Source: Dastarcus helophoroides (Eukaryota; Arthropoda; Insecta; Coleoptera; Bothrideridae). Taken from it: a stretch of 64,000 bases of DNA. Under the pieces are notes generated by a model. It saw only the letters and a program-made list of their open reading frames with translations. It was not told the DNA's origin and did not search any database. The position numbers were made by a program, and so were the translations under genes. The stretch lies in assembly GCA_028583605.1 (NCBI GenBank), contig CM053329.1, forward strand, positions 13,192,501 through 13,256,500, given 5' to 3'. Shown here in pieces: positions 33,834-46,300 of the stretch; the first letter of the stretch is position 1; each line of letters begins with the position of its first letter.

Positions 33834-34090
33834 CAGTAGACTCCCGCTAAAGTTGCGCTCACCGTACTGGATCGACCGTTATAGTTGCTACTCCCCGTTA
33901 TCCCTACCATTGTTTTATTGTTCCTTGCGCGGTTGAGTGGGTCATTAAAAAGTGCCGCTAAAACTTGGAAATTCAATTAGTTGTTCAAAAATTAGAGTGA
34001 GAGAATATCAGCGCAACTTTAACGATCGTATCCTGACAACTTTAATGAGCGTGCAACTTTAACGAGCTCAACTTTAGCGAGAGTCAACTG
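33834..34090. mobile_element. 257-bp MITE with 22-bp inverted ends and TA duplication
   Basis: The left end CAGTAGACTCCCGCTAAAGTTG and the right end, read from the other strand, CAGTTGACTCTCGC-TAAAGTTG differ at two of 22 positions. TA flanks both sides (33832-33833, 34091-34092). Size, TA target and CAGT start fit a non-autonomous Tc1/mariner-pogo element. The interior repeats the words caactttaacgag. It interrupts the LINE reverse transcriptase exactly, the flanking frames rejoining around a GG-I-L-P-L-WSL motif. Confidence 0.85.
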
Positions 34091-34092
34091 TA

Positions 34093-34233
34093 GAGGCAAT
34101 ATAATTCCACCTTAAGCACAGCCTTTTATTGTTATCACTGTTACTTCGGTTTCTTCGTTTATTGCGGCCGTGATCAAACATCTTATTAGCATCAACTCAA
34201 TCCATCTAACTGTGGGACATTCAACTTCCTTTT
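34093..34233 (-). pseudogene. Middle fragment of the LOA/I-like LINE
   Basis: Between the MITE and the second LINE. Minus-strand reading gives CPTVRWIELMLIRCLI and VTVITIKGCA followed by a stop and GG, the segment of the palm that precedes the catalytic Asp pair in this group. It connects the pieces at 37747-38280 and 32340-33831. Confidence 0.75.
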
Positions 34234-34262
34234 TTTAAGTTTAATCCACTCGTACAGGGTAA

Positions 34263-36284
34263 CCCCATTATGCTTTCAAAGCACTGCGAGTAGGATGCGG
34301 AAACAAGGATAGATGGCGATGAACCGCCTTCTTAAACAAGGATAGGTTGTAATTTTTGGGGAAAATTTCTCTCGGTAACAAATTCCATAACTTGGAAGTT
34401 CTATAAAAAAAAATCCGTAGACAGAAGTCCTTACTATATCAAGCTGGACCGCACAGGAATTTGCTGTCTCCGACTCTCTAGTACGCCTCAAGAATCTTGC
34501 CCTTGGGGGGATCAATCCTATTAGTTCCTGCGAGCATCTTTCATGATAGTACTTGTAGAAAAGAGACAGGTCACCAACCATACACCTGTGCTCTAGTGTT
34601 TCGAGAGAATCGGTCAGACTCTCGTCATCAATTAGGCGAATTGCTCTTCTTTAAATTGAATCCAAGAGAGCTAAAATGTATTTTGGGGCAGAACTCCAAA
34701 CATGAGAACAGTATTCTAGTGTTGGCCTTATTTGAGTTTTGTATAGTGTTAATAGCTGATATGTTAAGTACTTTTTAGCTCTAAAAAGAAAGCCTAGCTT
34801 CTGAGAGGCGGGTTTAGATATGGCGCGCACATGATCGTTCCAAGAGAAGTTATTCATTTCTAGGATAGATAGATTAGATCCCATCGGAAGGATTTTACCG
34901 TCCATTAGTATGTTTGTTGCATTACCCCTTGATGTTTTCTTAGAGAAAACCGCGGCCTGAGTTTTTGAAGCGTTGAAGGCGACCAAATTGTTTTTACGCC
35001 ATTCCAGAATAATCTCAAGATCCCGATTAATCGTCTATATCTGCTGTTCTCTTAGTCGATCTGAAGCAGCGATAGAAAATGGTTTGTCGGAGAAAAAAGG
35101 TGACACGAGGTTACTATCATCTGCGTAGCTGTATATAGGATTGGTAGTTGAGACTAAGAGATCGTTTATGTGTAACAGAAATAGAGTAAAAGACAGAATA
35201 GACCCTTGAGGCACCCCTGCGTAATTCGCAAATGTCTCGGATGAGATGCCATCGACGACGACCTGAAGAGATCTGTCAGCGAGAAAAATTGGATATCAAA
35301 AGACAGAGTCCAGGAGGAAGACCATAAGATGTTGATTTGGCGAGAAGTGATCGGTGCCAGACTCTGTCGACAGCCTTTGAGATATCCAATGCCACAATTC
35401 TAGCCTCACCATGTTTTTTCATAGCTGAGTTACAGATATGAGTAACATATGCCAGTAGATCGCCAATGGAACGTTGTTGTCTAAAACCGTATTGCCTGTC
35501 GAAGATGATTCTATTTTCCTCCAGATATTTGAGTATCTCGTTGTTGATAACCTTTTTCATCACTTTAGATATAACGGATAACAAAGATATAGGGCGATAG
35601 TTGTTAGCCAGATTCCTTTTTCCCTTTTTAGGGACAGACGGCACTATAGCAGATTTCCAGATATTAGGGAATACACCTTTGGTGTAAGAGAGTGTGAACA
35701 ATTTGCTAGGGACAGGAGTCAACTCTGGGGCGCACTTCTTAAGAACAATAGCGGCAATACCATCAAAGCCAGAAGCTTCGATGTGTCGAGCTCAAGGAGA
35801 ATCTTCCTGATTGTGTGTTGTCTGAAAACAACTTCAGGTATCGAAGTACCAACCTTAGGGAGAATAGGAGGTTCTGCGTTTCGTGAATCAAGATTGGAAC
35901 TTTTAACAAACATTGGGGCTAACATGTCAGCCTTTTCCTTGGAGGTAGTAGCAATATTGGTATTTTCATCGAGTAAAGGTGGAAAATGTAAAGGTGTAAA
36001 ATTTTATCCAATCGCCTTTGCCAATCGTCAAAAGGACCTAGAACCATTTGGACAATTGATAAGCCTCTGGCGCATTTTACGATCGAAATCACCTTTTGCC
36101 TCGTCAATAACTTGTTACATAAATTTCGTGCATCTACAAATATGGTCCTAGTTTCGACTGAGGGATTATTTCGCCAACGACGATATGCGCGATTTTTGCA
36201 GGAGACAGCCTGAGCACATTTTTTACTGAACCAAGATTTACTGGAGGCAGACTTCTTTTGGGATTGGGAAATTGAGCATTCCAT
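34263..36284 (-). pseudogene. Reverse transcriptase of the inserted LINE, frameshifted
   Basis: Read right to left: linker and N-terminal RT (36284-35730), RT core 35722-35276 with NNYRPISLLSVISKV, FDRQYGFRQQRS and VALDISKAVDRVWH (first Asp), then YAGVPQGSIL and the catalytic YADD at 35127-35116, then the thumb (SKTQAAVFSKK, SWNDHVRAI, YKTQIRPTLEYCSHVW, 34986-34651) and the C-terminal RAIRLIDD / LSLFYKYYHERCS / IPPRARFLRRTR segment to about 34380. Core catalytic residues survive, but the frame changes several times. Confidence 0.82.
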
Positions 36285-36510
36285 ACCAATCCGGATAGTT
36301 TACGTGATGGATGCGGCCACTAAGGAAGAGTTGTCTGAGTTAAAGCAGACTTCCTGCCATGGGAAAGATGCAAAGAAGTCTCTTAATTCTTTCCAATTTG
36401 CAGAGTTAGGGTGTCAAACCCTACGGGACTGTGTCTGGGAAGAAGGTGGTATATGAAGCAAGCGACAGGCTGCTACAAGTTTGTGATCCGAATTTCCAAG
36501 CGGTGATGTC

Positions 36511-36907
36511 ACAGAGATTTTATACGAATTTGGTGAATTTGTAAGGAAAAGGTCAAGTAGATTAGGTTGATCATCAAGAATTCTTGTGGATTCCTCAACT
36601 AATTGCGATAGTCCACAATTCTCTCAAATCAGTAGAACAAAGGCAGATGGCTGGGAACTTATCTCTTTTCTACAAGTACTTTCATGGAAGATGCTCGCAG
36701 AAACTCACAGCATTGATCCCTCCAAGGCCAAGATTTTTGAGGCATACAAGACAGTCGGAGACAGCAAATTCCTGTGCGGTAAAGCTTGACACAGAGATTT
36801 TATACAAATTGTGCAAATTTGTAAGAAAAAGGTCGAGTAGATTAGGTTGATGGGTATCTACATCAGGAATTCTTGTGGGCTCCTCAACTAATTGCGATAG
36901 TCCACAA
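36511..36907. repeat. Duplication flanking an inverted LINE fragment
   Basis: A block starting acagagattttata and ending gcgatagtccacaa occurs twice in the same orientation, at 36511-36618 and 36791-36907. The 172 bp between them (36619-36790) are in the opposite orientation to the rest of the LINE and encode, on the plus strand, the GNLSLFYKYFHGRCSQK segment of the LINE's own C-terminus, whose minus-strand copy is near 34590-34430. The structure suggests template switching or twin priming during reverse transcription, or a later rearrangement. Confidence 0.8.
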
Positions 36908-37440
36908 GTGATGGCGAAAGCCTCTGCCACCCTTCCCGCGTCGTCAGTTCGGGAAAAAAGTCTTAACCAGGGGATGCTGTGTACGTTGAAGTCACCGAGA
37001 AAGACAACATCAGCTTTTGGATAATTCGTCTGTAGGTGATTGAAGGTTACGGAGAGATAAGAGAAGAGCTGTCTGTATAAGGGATCGTTTGGAGACAAAG
37101 TGAACAAATGAATATTACTTTGTTTTTGGAGCAGATTTTCAGCCAAATCACATCATAATCAGCAGATTCCAGTGTTTTTTCTCGTTGACAGGACAAGTCG
37201 CTTTGCGTAAAAGCACAAATTCCCCCCCTGTGCTGAAATTTTGTGTGCAAGTCGTAGTTAGGCCAAAGCAAATGGACTGTATTGATGGATGGGGAGACTT
37301 GGGTTTCTGTCAGAGACAGCACATGGGGTCTTTCCTTTTGAAGGTGTTGATGAACCGAGTTCAGATTTTAGTTTAGACTTCGAATGTTACAGAATTGAAT
37401 TTTGAATGAATTGCTTGAAAGAAACTTGGCCCGTGGTACA
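36682..37440 (-). pseudogene. Endonuclease domain of the inserted LINE
   Basis: An exonuclease-endonuclease-phosphatase type nuclease that nicks the target. The start is recognisable as NIRSLN at 37388-37371, followed by SLTETQVSP (catalytic Glu) and then VVFLGDFNVHSIPW (catalytic Asp and Asn) near 37010-36970. Then comes GLSQLVEEPTRIPDVDTHQPN with LLDLFLTN. The reading then runs into an inverted piece of the same element rather than into the expected SDH motif. Confidence 0.8.
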
Positions 37441-37746
37441 TTAAAACTTTTCATTGATTTTGAATTTCCTCGTACACTCTCCACCCGGACATCCGAACGG
37501 GAGGATTGTTTACGTCCGAAATTTTTTGCACGAAGAGAATTCATCATCTTTGTTTTTAATAATTAGAAGAAAAAATCAGAGTAGATGAAAAAAGCAAATA
37601 AGAAAAAGGACAGGATGAGGAAAGAAGAATAGCAGAAACCGACTCACGTGTCAGAGGCGGAAACATGATGTAAGAATCATTTCACGGCCTCCTAGCGATA
37701 CGTGGGGTAGTACTACCTCAGACGACTGAAAGTTCCTGTCTACCAC

Positions 37747-38280
37747 CTAACCTTTCTTGTAAGGCTCGTTCAATGGATCGATATGAGGTGTTATCAAAGG
37801 TTCCTTCTATCTCAATAAATGTGCTAAGCACTATTTCCTTAGTCACAAAAGCTTTTTCTATACCCTTAACTAGATTATGTAGGGCATCTCTTGTGGGTTT
37901 TCCGGCCTTATAGACAAATTGTTGAACATGAAGTGGTTTTCTCATGAGAGTTTGACTTCTAATGTATTGATCTATTACTTTCTCCACTTTAGAAGAAGGG
38001 ATATAAGGCTAATGGGTCTTTAGTAGAACTGTGATGCTTTTCTCTGGACTATTTGTGTATTATCCGTTTGGCTTTTTTAATAGTCCAATACTCTTGAGAA
38101 AGAACTTTCTGTTAGCGTTGAGCAGGACCTAGTTTGTCTATCCTTTCGCAGAATTGCTTCCAAGATCTTCTTTTTGATTTTCTAAGTTCTTAATTATAGG
38201 AAGTTAGGGCTTTTCTGTATTCAGCCCAGTTCCCAGTTTTTTTTTTTACTTTATTGAACAGTTTTCTAGCATTTGCTTTA
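37747..38280 (-). pseudogene. 5' part of the LOA/I-like LINE ORF2
   Basis: Minus strand, right to left: KANARKLFNKVKK, WAEYRKALTSYN and SKRRSWKQFCERIDKLG, the conserved linker before RT in this LINE group. Next come MEKVIDQYIR, LHVQQFVYKAGKPTRDAL and IEIEGTFDNTSYRSIERAL with the first catalytic region. It breaks off at ALQER where the other LINE was inserted. Stops and frame changes are present. Confidence 0.75.
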
Positions 38281-38560
38281 ATCTTGCTCGAAAGTACATG
38301 TTTTAAAAAGTTCGAAGATAAAGTTAACCTTTCTAAAAAACTAAAATTTTAACTTGTCAACAAACTTTTACGAAAAAAGTGAAGATTTGAAGTTGAAATC
38401 CAGAATCTTGGAAAAAATTTTAAAGTTTTATAAAAAAGTTCCCTGTCAGTTGCGAGTTAACTGTAGAAAAAGTACAAATTGAGTAGTTAAAATTGAATTA
38501 CGAAAAACATAGTGGAAATATAGAAAAAAATTAATTAGCAAATTCCAGATTAGTACAAGG
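38281..38560. repeat. Short satellite-like AT-rich tract
   Basis: Diverged aaaattttaac and gaaaaaa words like those of the arrays. No coding content. Confidence 0.5.
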
Positions 38561-40040
38561 AGACCCATGATATTTTGGAAGAGTTTACTTCCTCGTACGC
38601 CACTGCTATAAGTGACTGATTTTCAGCAAGTTAATGAAACAGGTTTAGATAACTAAATAATGACCCAGTTTTTGCAGGGTCCACTTCTGCTTTGAATCCC
38701 AATAGGACCACCGGGGCTTTAAGAGAGTTATTTAAACCACAGCATTACATGCCACCGAGTCGTAAACTACTTAGTTCAACATCTCTAAATCAAGTGCAAA
38801 TATGATAATGTCCTTAATTATGCTTCAACGTTTTTTATTTGGCCTCTCCGCTCCGTAATTATTGTATTTATGCCATTCCCCATCTGATTTATATGTAAAT
38901 TTCGTCTACTGCTAGAGTAATCAATCTGTAAGATAAATGTATCATCCCATCGTCTGATGTGATAAATTGGCGTTCGCTTTTGGCTAAAATGCGAAATGTT
39001 CCCGGCATTTTCACTTTTCAAATGCCTCAAACTACACGCTGATCGATGCATTTGATAATAATAAATTAGGATTATGAGGTTTATTACACGCTATAAATAT
39101 CGTGACAAGCATCTAACAGCATTATGTTAATTTGTTACATTACTCATTTAACGAGCAAATCTTTTGCTTACCGGCATATCCTAATGGAATTAATCCAAAT
39201 AAGCTACTTATAAAATTGCAATTAGAACAAAAACTGGTCGTGTCAATTAATCCAATTATTTCAGTTTCATTAAACTTGTTAATTTGTTTATTTAAATATT
39301 ATGCAACGATCGTGTTAAATGTATGCGAAAAATACGGAGATAGCGATTGCACTAATTATGAAATAATGCAAAACGAAAACTTCGCTCTTCCAACAAAAAT
39401 AGAAATGAAACAAATCAATGTTCCAGTATCTTGCGAGCGCTGCCCTGCGGAAGTGATCTCTTCTTAGAATTTGGGCTACCTTTTATCAATTCATACTGAA
39501 CTAGAACACGCTAATTTGTTAAAATTTGGTCAGAGCCCTTTAGAAATGCTACCACGCATTAGAACATATTTTATCTAGTAATTTATAAAATAAAACATTC
39601 AGAAAGAGGTGTAAAGATCCTTACTGCACAGCAGCACCTTTAATGGACCAAATGGTATGTTGTCTGTAGAGCTAGCTCCACTACAGTGGAGAGTTATTCA
39701 TGGAAGCTAGCAAAGCACAGCTTCCCTTAAAATGTTGTCTAGTTGACTAAAAAGTCGCCAGTACGAAGGTTTTTCTAGAAATGTTTACTTCTTCGTCCCA
39801 GAAATGTGTGAACACTTCTTTAGGCGCGTTGAGCAACTAAAGATAGGGAAAAAACGAAGAGTTTCGCGTTACCAATAACGTTAATTTGAACTACCGACAT
39901 ACTCTAATGTCTCGTAAGTACATGTAAATATGAATAGATCCCACAATAGAATTTAAGAAAAAAACGTGAGATCAGCAGCCAAGTTCGAACCCGCACCCCG
40001 CCACGCGTGGTGTAACCCTGGGCTCGCGAGCCGCATGCAG
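38561..40040. other. Non-repetitive region without a recognised gene
   Basis: Roughly 1.5 kb of more balanced composition, presumably Kal1 intron or intergenic DNA. A segment after a tttttgcag acceptor-like site at 38677 stays open for about 42 codons in the phase needed after the WAP exon, but shows no fibronectin-III features. A 111-codon plus-strand frame at 39132-39467 resembles nothing I know. A GC-rich patch at 39990-40035 (ggctcgcgagccgcatgc) looks like the end of a hAT-type element. Confidence 0.4.
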
Positions 40041-40379
40041 CTCGTTCATAAGACAATTGCGATTTCCTCTAAAAAATTAAATAAATAAAAGTAAGAGTGG
40101 ACAGACCCACAGAAAAAAACAAGTGACCTACAGAAGTCGAAATTTCCAAAAATACTTTTCGAGGAATTTTTACGTTTGGCTTCAATTCTGACAAAGAAGT
40201 TATATAGATTATTTAAAGTATTTAGCAATAACTACGTTGCACATGGCAGATATTGGATCCTGTTCTACATATAGAAGACATAATTTAAAGCATCAGTCAC
40301 AGAAATTTGTAAAGGTTCGTGCCTACCAGTTGTGATTTCAAGAAATATTTTTTCGAAATTTTTGATTGATTTGTATTAA

Positions 40380-43300
40380 CAACATTTTGAAAAACATGAA
40401 ATTTGACTTCTCTAGAAAAAGACCAATTTGGGAAGTCTAAATTTCTAAAAAATATTTTTCTCATGATTTTTACTTTTTTATTTGTAAATTCTCTACAGCT
40501 TTAAAATTGCGTCGAAAAAGTTAAATTACTTTTGTGACAAAAAAAAGGGTAAATATCAAAGTTCGAAATAAATGCTGAAATTTCCAGACAAAATCGAATT
40601 TAAAAAAAAAGGAAAAGATTTGGAAAAAATTAAAAAGAAGACTTCAAAAAAATTGAGAAACAGAAAAAGATTTTAAAAAGATTAATAAAAACGAAAAGAT
40701 TTTGAAAAATGTATGTATATGTATCAAAGGTTCTCAACAGAAATAAAATTTTAGAAATAAAAACGTCGAATTTCGACAATAGATGAAACCCAGGACAAAT
40801 TAAAAACCCGAAATTTTTTAACAAATTTGAATTTTTTGAAAAATTGTAAAATATCAAAAAGAGAAATTGTAAAAATAAACCGAAAGCTTAAAAAAATTAT
40901 CAAACTTTAAAAAAGTCGAAGTTTTTCAGAGAGAAGTAGAAAAAGATCAAATTTTAGGGAAAATGTTAAGAAAAAGGTCAAAATTTTAAGAAAAACTAAA
41001 TTTCGACAAAAAATTTTTCAGAGAAATTTAAATTTTGGGAAGTAGAGGATTTAAAAAGGTCCAAATTTTCCGTTAAATTCAAATTTTAAGAAAACTGGTA
41101 AAATAATTTCGAAAGAAAAGAGAATGTCGATAAAACTTCCAGTTTCGAGAAAAATACTGAATTTTAAAAAACGGTCAAAATTTCCCGGAAAAAGTCAAAT
41201 TTTGAGAAAAAAATCAAATTTTGAGTTTTCAAAATAGATGAATTTCGTTCGAAATAAAAGTTGAAATCTCCAGAAGAAGCTTAATTTTGAAAAAAGAGAT
41301 TTCGAAAAAAATGAATTTATCAAAGGTTCCCACCAAGAATAAAATTTTAGAAATAAAAACGTCGAATTTTGGCAATAGAGGAAACTCAGAATAAATTTAA
41401 CCCTGAAATTTTTGGACAATTTAAATTTTGGGAAAAATTGTAAAATTTCGAAAAGAGAAATTATATAAATAAACTGAAAGCTTAAAAAAATTTGTCGAAC
41501 TTTAAGAAATTTGAAGTTTTTCAGAGAGAAGTAGAAAAAGGTCAAATTTTAGGGAAAATGTTAAGGAAAAGGTCAAAATTTTAAGATAAACTAAATTTCG
41601 ACAAAAATTTTTCAGAGAAATTTAAATTTTGGGAAGTAGACGATTTAAAAAGGTCCAAATTTTTCGTTAAATTTGAATTTTAAGAAAACAGTTTCGAGAA
41701 AAATACTGAATTTTAAAAACGGTAAAAATTTCCCGCAGAAAGTCAAATTTTGAGAAAAAAATCAAATTTTGAGATTTCAAAAAAGATGATTTTCGTTCGA
41801 AATAAAAGTTGAAATTTCCAGAAAAAGCTTAATTTTGAAAAAAGAGATTTCGAAATAAATGAATTTATCAAAGGTTCCCACCAAGAATAAAATTTTAGAA
41901 ATAAAAACATCGAATTTTGGCAATAGAGGAAACCCAGAATAAATTTAACCCTGAAATTTTTGGACAATTTAAATTTTGTGAAAAATTGTAAAATTTCGAA
42001 AAGGGAAATTATATAAATAAACTGAAAGCTTAAAAAAAGTTGTCGAACTTTAAAAAAGACGAAGTTTTTCGGGGAAGAACTAGAAAGTCAAGTTTTAGGA
42101 ATACTTTCAAGGAAAATAAAAGTTAAAATTTCCAGAAAAACCGAATTTTCAAAAAAAGAGATGTTTTAAAAAATGGATTTGCTAAACGTTTTTAAAAAAG
42201 ATAAAATATAAAATAAACGTCGAATTTTGACAATGGATTGAAACCCAGAACAAATTTAAAACTACAATTTTTGGACAAATTTAAGTTTTGTGAAAAATTG
42301 TAAAATTTCGAAAAGAGAAATTATAAAAATAAACTGAAAGCTTAAAAAAATTTGTTGAACTTGAAAGTCAAATTTTAGGAATACTTTCAAGAAAAAGGTC
42401 AATCTTTTTAGAAAAGCTGGCAATTTCGACAAAAAGTTGCAATTTTTCAGAGAAATTTAATTTTTAAGAAAAAACCTAAAATTTGAAGAACAAAACGATT
42501 TAAAAAAAATCCAAATTTTCTGTTAAATTCGAATTTTCAGAAAATTGGTAAAATAATTTCGAAAGAAAATGGAATGTCGATAAAACTTCCAGTTTCGAGA
42601 AAAATACTGAATTTTAAAAAAGGGTCAGAATTTTTGGAGAAAGTCAAATTTTAAGAAAAAAATTTTAATTTTAAGATTTGAAAATAGATAATTTAGTTCG
42701 ACACAAAAGTTGAAATTTCCAGAAAACCCGAATTTTCAAAAAGAAAGATTTTAAAAAAATGGATTTGTCAAAAGTTTTTCAAAAAAGATAAAATATAAAA
42801 AAACGTCCAGTTTCGACAATAGATTGAAACCCAGAACAAACTTAAACCTGACAATTTTGGACAAATTTAAATTTTGTGAAAAATTGTAAAATTTCGAAAA
42901 GAGAAATTATAAAAATAAACTGGAGGCTTAAAAAAATTGTCTAACTTTAAAAAAATCGATGTTTTTCAGAGAAGAAGAAGACAGTCAAATTTCAGGAATA
43001 ATTTCAAGAAAAAGGTCAAAATTTTAAGGAAAGCTGGCAATTTAAAAAAAAATTGCAATTTTTCAGAGAAATTTAATTTTTAAGAAGAAATTTAAAATTT
43101 CGAAAACAAGACGATTTAAAAAAGTCTAAATTTGCGTTAAATTCGAATTTTAAGAAAATTGGTAAGATAATTTCGAAAAAAAAGAGAATGTCGATAAAAC
43201 TTCCAGTTTTGGAAAACATATTGAATTTTGAAAAACAATCAAAATTTTCCGGAGAAAGTCAAATTTTGAGAAAAGAATCAAATTTTGAGATTAAAAATAG

Positions 43301-46300
43301 ATGAATTTCGTTCGAAATAAAAGTTGAAATTTCCAGAAAAAGCTTAATTTAAAAAAAAGAGATTTCGAAAAAAATGAATTTATCAAAAGTTCCTAGCAAA
43401 AATGAAATTTTAGAAATAAAAACGTTGAATTTCAACAACAGAGGAAATTCAGAACAAATTAAAAACCCGAAATTTTTAGACAAATTTGAATTTTTTGAAA
43501 AGTTGTAAAATTTTGAAAAGAGAAATTATAAAAATAAACTGAAAGCTTCAAACAAATTGTCGAACTTTAAAAAAGTCCAAGTTTTTCTGAGAAGAAGAAC
43601 AAAGTCAAATTTTAGGAATACTGTCAAGGAAAAGATCAAACTTTTAAGAAAAGCTGGCAATTTTGACAAAAAATTGCAAAAATTTCAGTGAAATTTAATT
43701 TTCAAGAAAAAAATTGAAATTTCGGGAACAAAATGATTTAAAAATTATCCTAATTTTCTGTTATATTCGAATTTTAAGAAAATTAATAAAATAATTTCGA
43801 AAGAAAAGAGAATGTCCATAAAACTTCCAGTTTCGAGAAAAATACGGAATTTTAAAAAAGGGTCAAAATTTCTCGGGGAAAGTCAAATTTTAAGAAAAAA
43901 AAATCAAGTTTTAGGAATTGAAAATAGATAATTTAATTCGAAATAAAAGTTGAAATTTCTAGAAAACATGAATTTAAAAAAAAAGAGTTTTCTTAAAAAC
44001 TGGATTTGTCAAAAGTTAAAAAAAAATAAAATACAAAAAAACGTCGAATTTTGACAATAGATGAAACCCAGAACAAATTTGAAGCTGAAATTTTTAGACA
44101 AATTTAAAATTTGTGAAAAATTGTAAACTTTCGAAAAGAGAAATGATATAAATAAACTGGAAGCTTAAAAACAATTGTCGAACTTTAAAAAAGTCGAAGT
44201 TTTTCAGAGAAGAAGCAGAAAGTCAAATTTTAGGAATACTTTCAAAGAAAAGGTGAAACTTGTAAGAAAAGCTGGCAATCTCGACAAAAAATTTCAAAAA
44301 TTTCAGAGAAATTTAATTTTTAAGAAGAAACTTGAAATTTCGAGAACAAAACAATTTAAAAAGAATCCAAATTTTCTGTTAAATTCGAATTTTAAGAAAA
44401 CTGGTAAAATAATTTTGAAAGAAAAGAGAATGTCGATAAAACATCTAGTTTCGAGAAATATATTGAATTTTAAAAAAAGATCAAAATTTCCCGGAGAAAG
44501 TCAAATTTTGAGAAAAAAAATAACATTTTGAGATTTCAAAACGATGAATTTCATTCGAAGTAAAAGTTAAAATTTCCAGAAAAAACGTTTCCAGAAGTTC
44601 AAGTTTTTCGAAGAAGAAAAAAATAACAAATTTGCAATTTTCCAGAGAAAGTTAAATTTTGAGGATAAATTGAAATTTCGAGAACAAGACGAATTAAAGT
44701 AAAGCCTCAAAGTCTTCAGGTGCATCGAAAAGAAAATGTCAATAAAACTTCCACTCTCGAGAAAAGTATGGAATTTTTTTAACAAAAAGTTAAAATTTCC
44801 CAGAGAAAGTCAAATTTTGAGAAAAAATGTCATTTTGAGATTTAAAAATAGATGATTTTTGTTCGAAATAAAAGTTGAAATTTCCAAAAAAGGCTTAATT
44901 TTGAAAAAAATATTCGAAATAAATGAATTCGTCAAAAATTCTCAAAAATAGCAAAATTGTAGAAAAAGACTTTGAATTTTGAGAATAGATTGAAATTTAC
45001 AGGAAATTTTAAAAACCTGAAATGTTCAGATAAATTTAAATTTATGAAACATTGTAAAATTTCCAGAAGAGGTTGTAAAAAATTAAAAACCTAAAAAATT
45101 GTCGAACGTTTCAGTTTTTGAGAAAAGAAGAAAATAAAGTAGTTGCAATTTTCCAGAGAAAGTTAAATTTTGAGAATAAATAGAAATTTTGAAAACAAGA
45201 CGAATTAAAATAAAAACTCAAAACTTTCAGATAAATCGAATTTTTGAGAAAATTGGTAAAATTATATCGAAAAAAAAGAAAATGTAAATAAAACTTCCAG
45301 TTTCCAGAAAAGTATTAAATTTTAAAAAATGGCCAAAATTTTCCAGAAAAAGTCAAATTTTGAGAAAAAATCAAATTTTGAGAAAAAATCAAATTTTGAG
45401 ATCTAAAAATAGATGAATTTCGTTTGAAATAAAAGTTGAAATTTTCAAAAAAAACTTCATTTTAAAAAAAAGAGATTTCGAATAAAATGAATTCATCAAA
45501 AGTTCTCGAAAAAATCAAAATTTTAGAAAAAGACTTCGAATTTGGGAATAGATTGAAATTTGCAGAAAATTTCAAAAACCTGAAATGTTTAGACTTTAAA
45601 TTTTGTGAAAAATTGTAAAATTTCGAAAAGAGAAGTCGTAAAAAATTAAAAGCCTAAAAAAATTGTCGAACATTTTCAGAAGTTGAAGTTTTTGAGAGAA
45701 AAATAAAATAAAGTAGTTGCAATTTTCCAGAGAACGTTAAATTTTGAGAATAAATGGAAATTTCGAAAACAAGACGAATCAAAATAAAAACTCAAAATTT
45801 TCAGATAAATCGAATTTTGAGAAAATTGGTAAAATAATTTCGAAAGTAAAGCAAATGTCGATAACACTTCCAGTTTCAAGAAAAGTATTGAATTTTTAAA
45901 AAAGGTGAAAATTTCCCGGAGAATGTCAAATTTTAAAAAAAAATCACATTTTGAGATTAAAAAATAGATGAATTTCGTTGGAAATAAAAGTTGAAATTTC
46001 CAGAAAACCCTAATTTTGACAAAATGAGATTTCTTAGAAAATGGATTTGTCAAAAGTTTTTAAAAAAAGATAAAATTTAAAATAAAACATCAAATTTCAA
46101 CAACAGATTGAAACCCAGAACAAATTTAAACCAGAAATTTTTGGACAAATTTAAATTTTGTCCAAAATTGTAAAATTTCGAAAAGAGAAATTGTAAAAAA
46201 TTGAAAGCTTAGAAAAAATTGTCGAACTTTTAAAAAGTTTTTCAGAGAAAAAGAAAATAAAAAAAATGCATTTTTGCAGAGAAAGTTAAATCTAAAACAA

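Larger units (their letters stand above)
34236..37746 (-). mobile_element. Jockey/CR1-like LINE inserted in the LOA/I-like LINE
   Basis: About 3.5 kb on the minus strand: 5' leader (37746-37440, with a ttcagtcgtctg start-like motif near its end), endonuclease, reverse transcriptase, and an A-rich 3' end (forward run of T at 34228-34237). Flanking LINE sequence resumes on both sides. A degenerate aaagg-containing duplication may be the target repeat. It carries an internal rearrangement at 36511-36907. Confidence 0.75.

Noticed and set aside
39132..39467. 111-codon plus-strand frame as a Kal1 exon or gene
   Set aside because: AT-driven composition, no domain, no convincing splice sites; only mentioned as unexplained.
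39985..40040. gttcgaaccc as a tRNA or SINE B box
   Set aside because: No A box or cloverleaf at the right distance; the neighbouring ggctcgcgagccgc fits a hAT-type end better.
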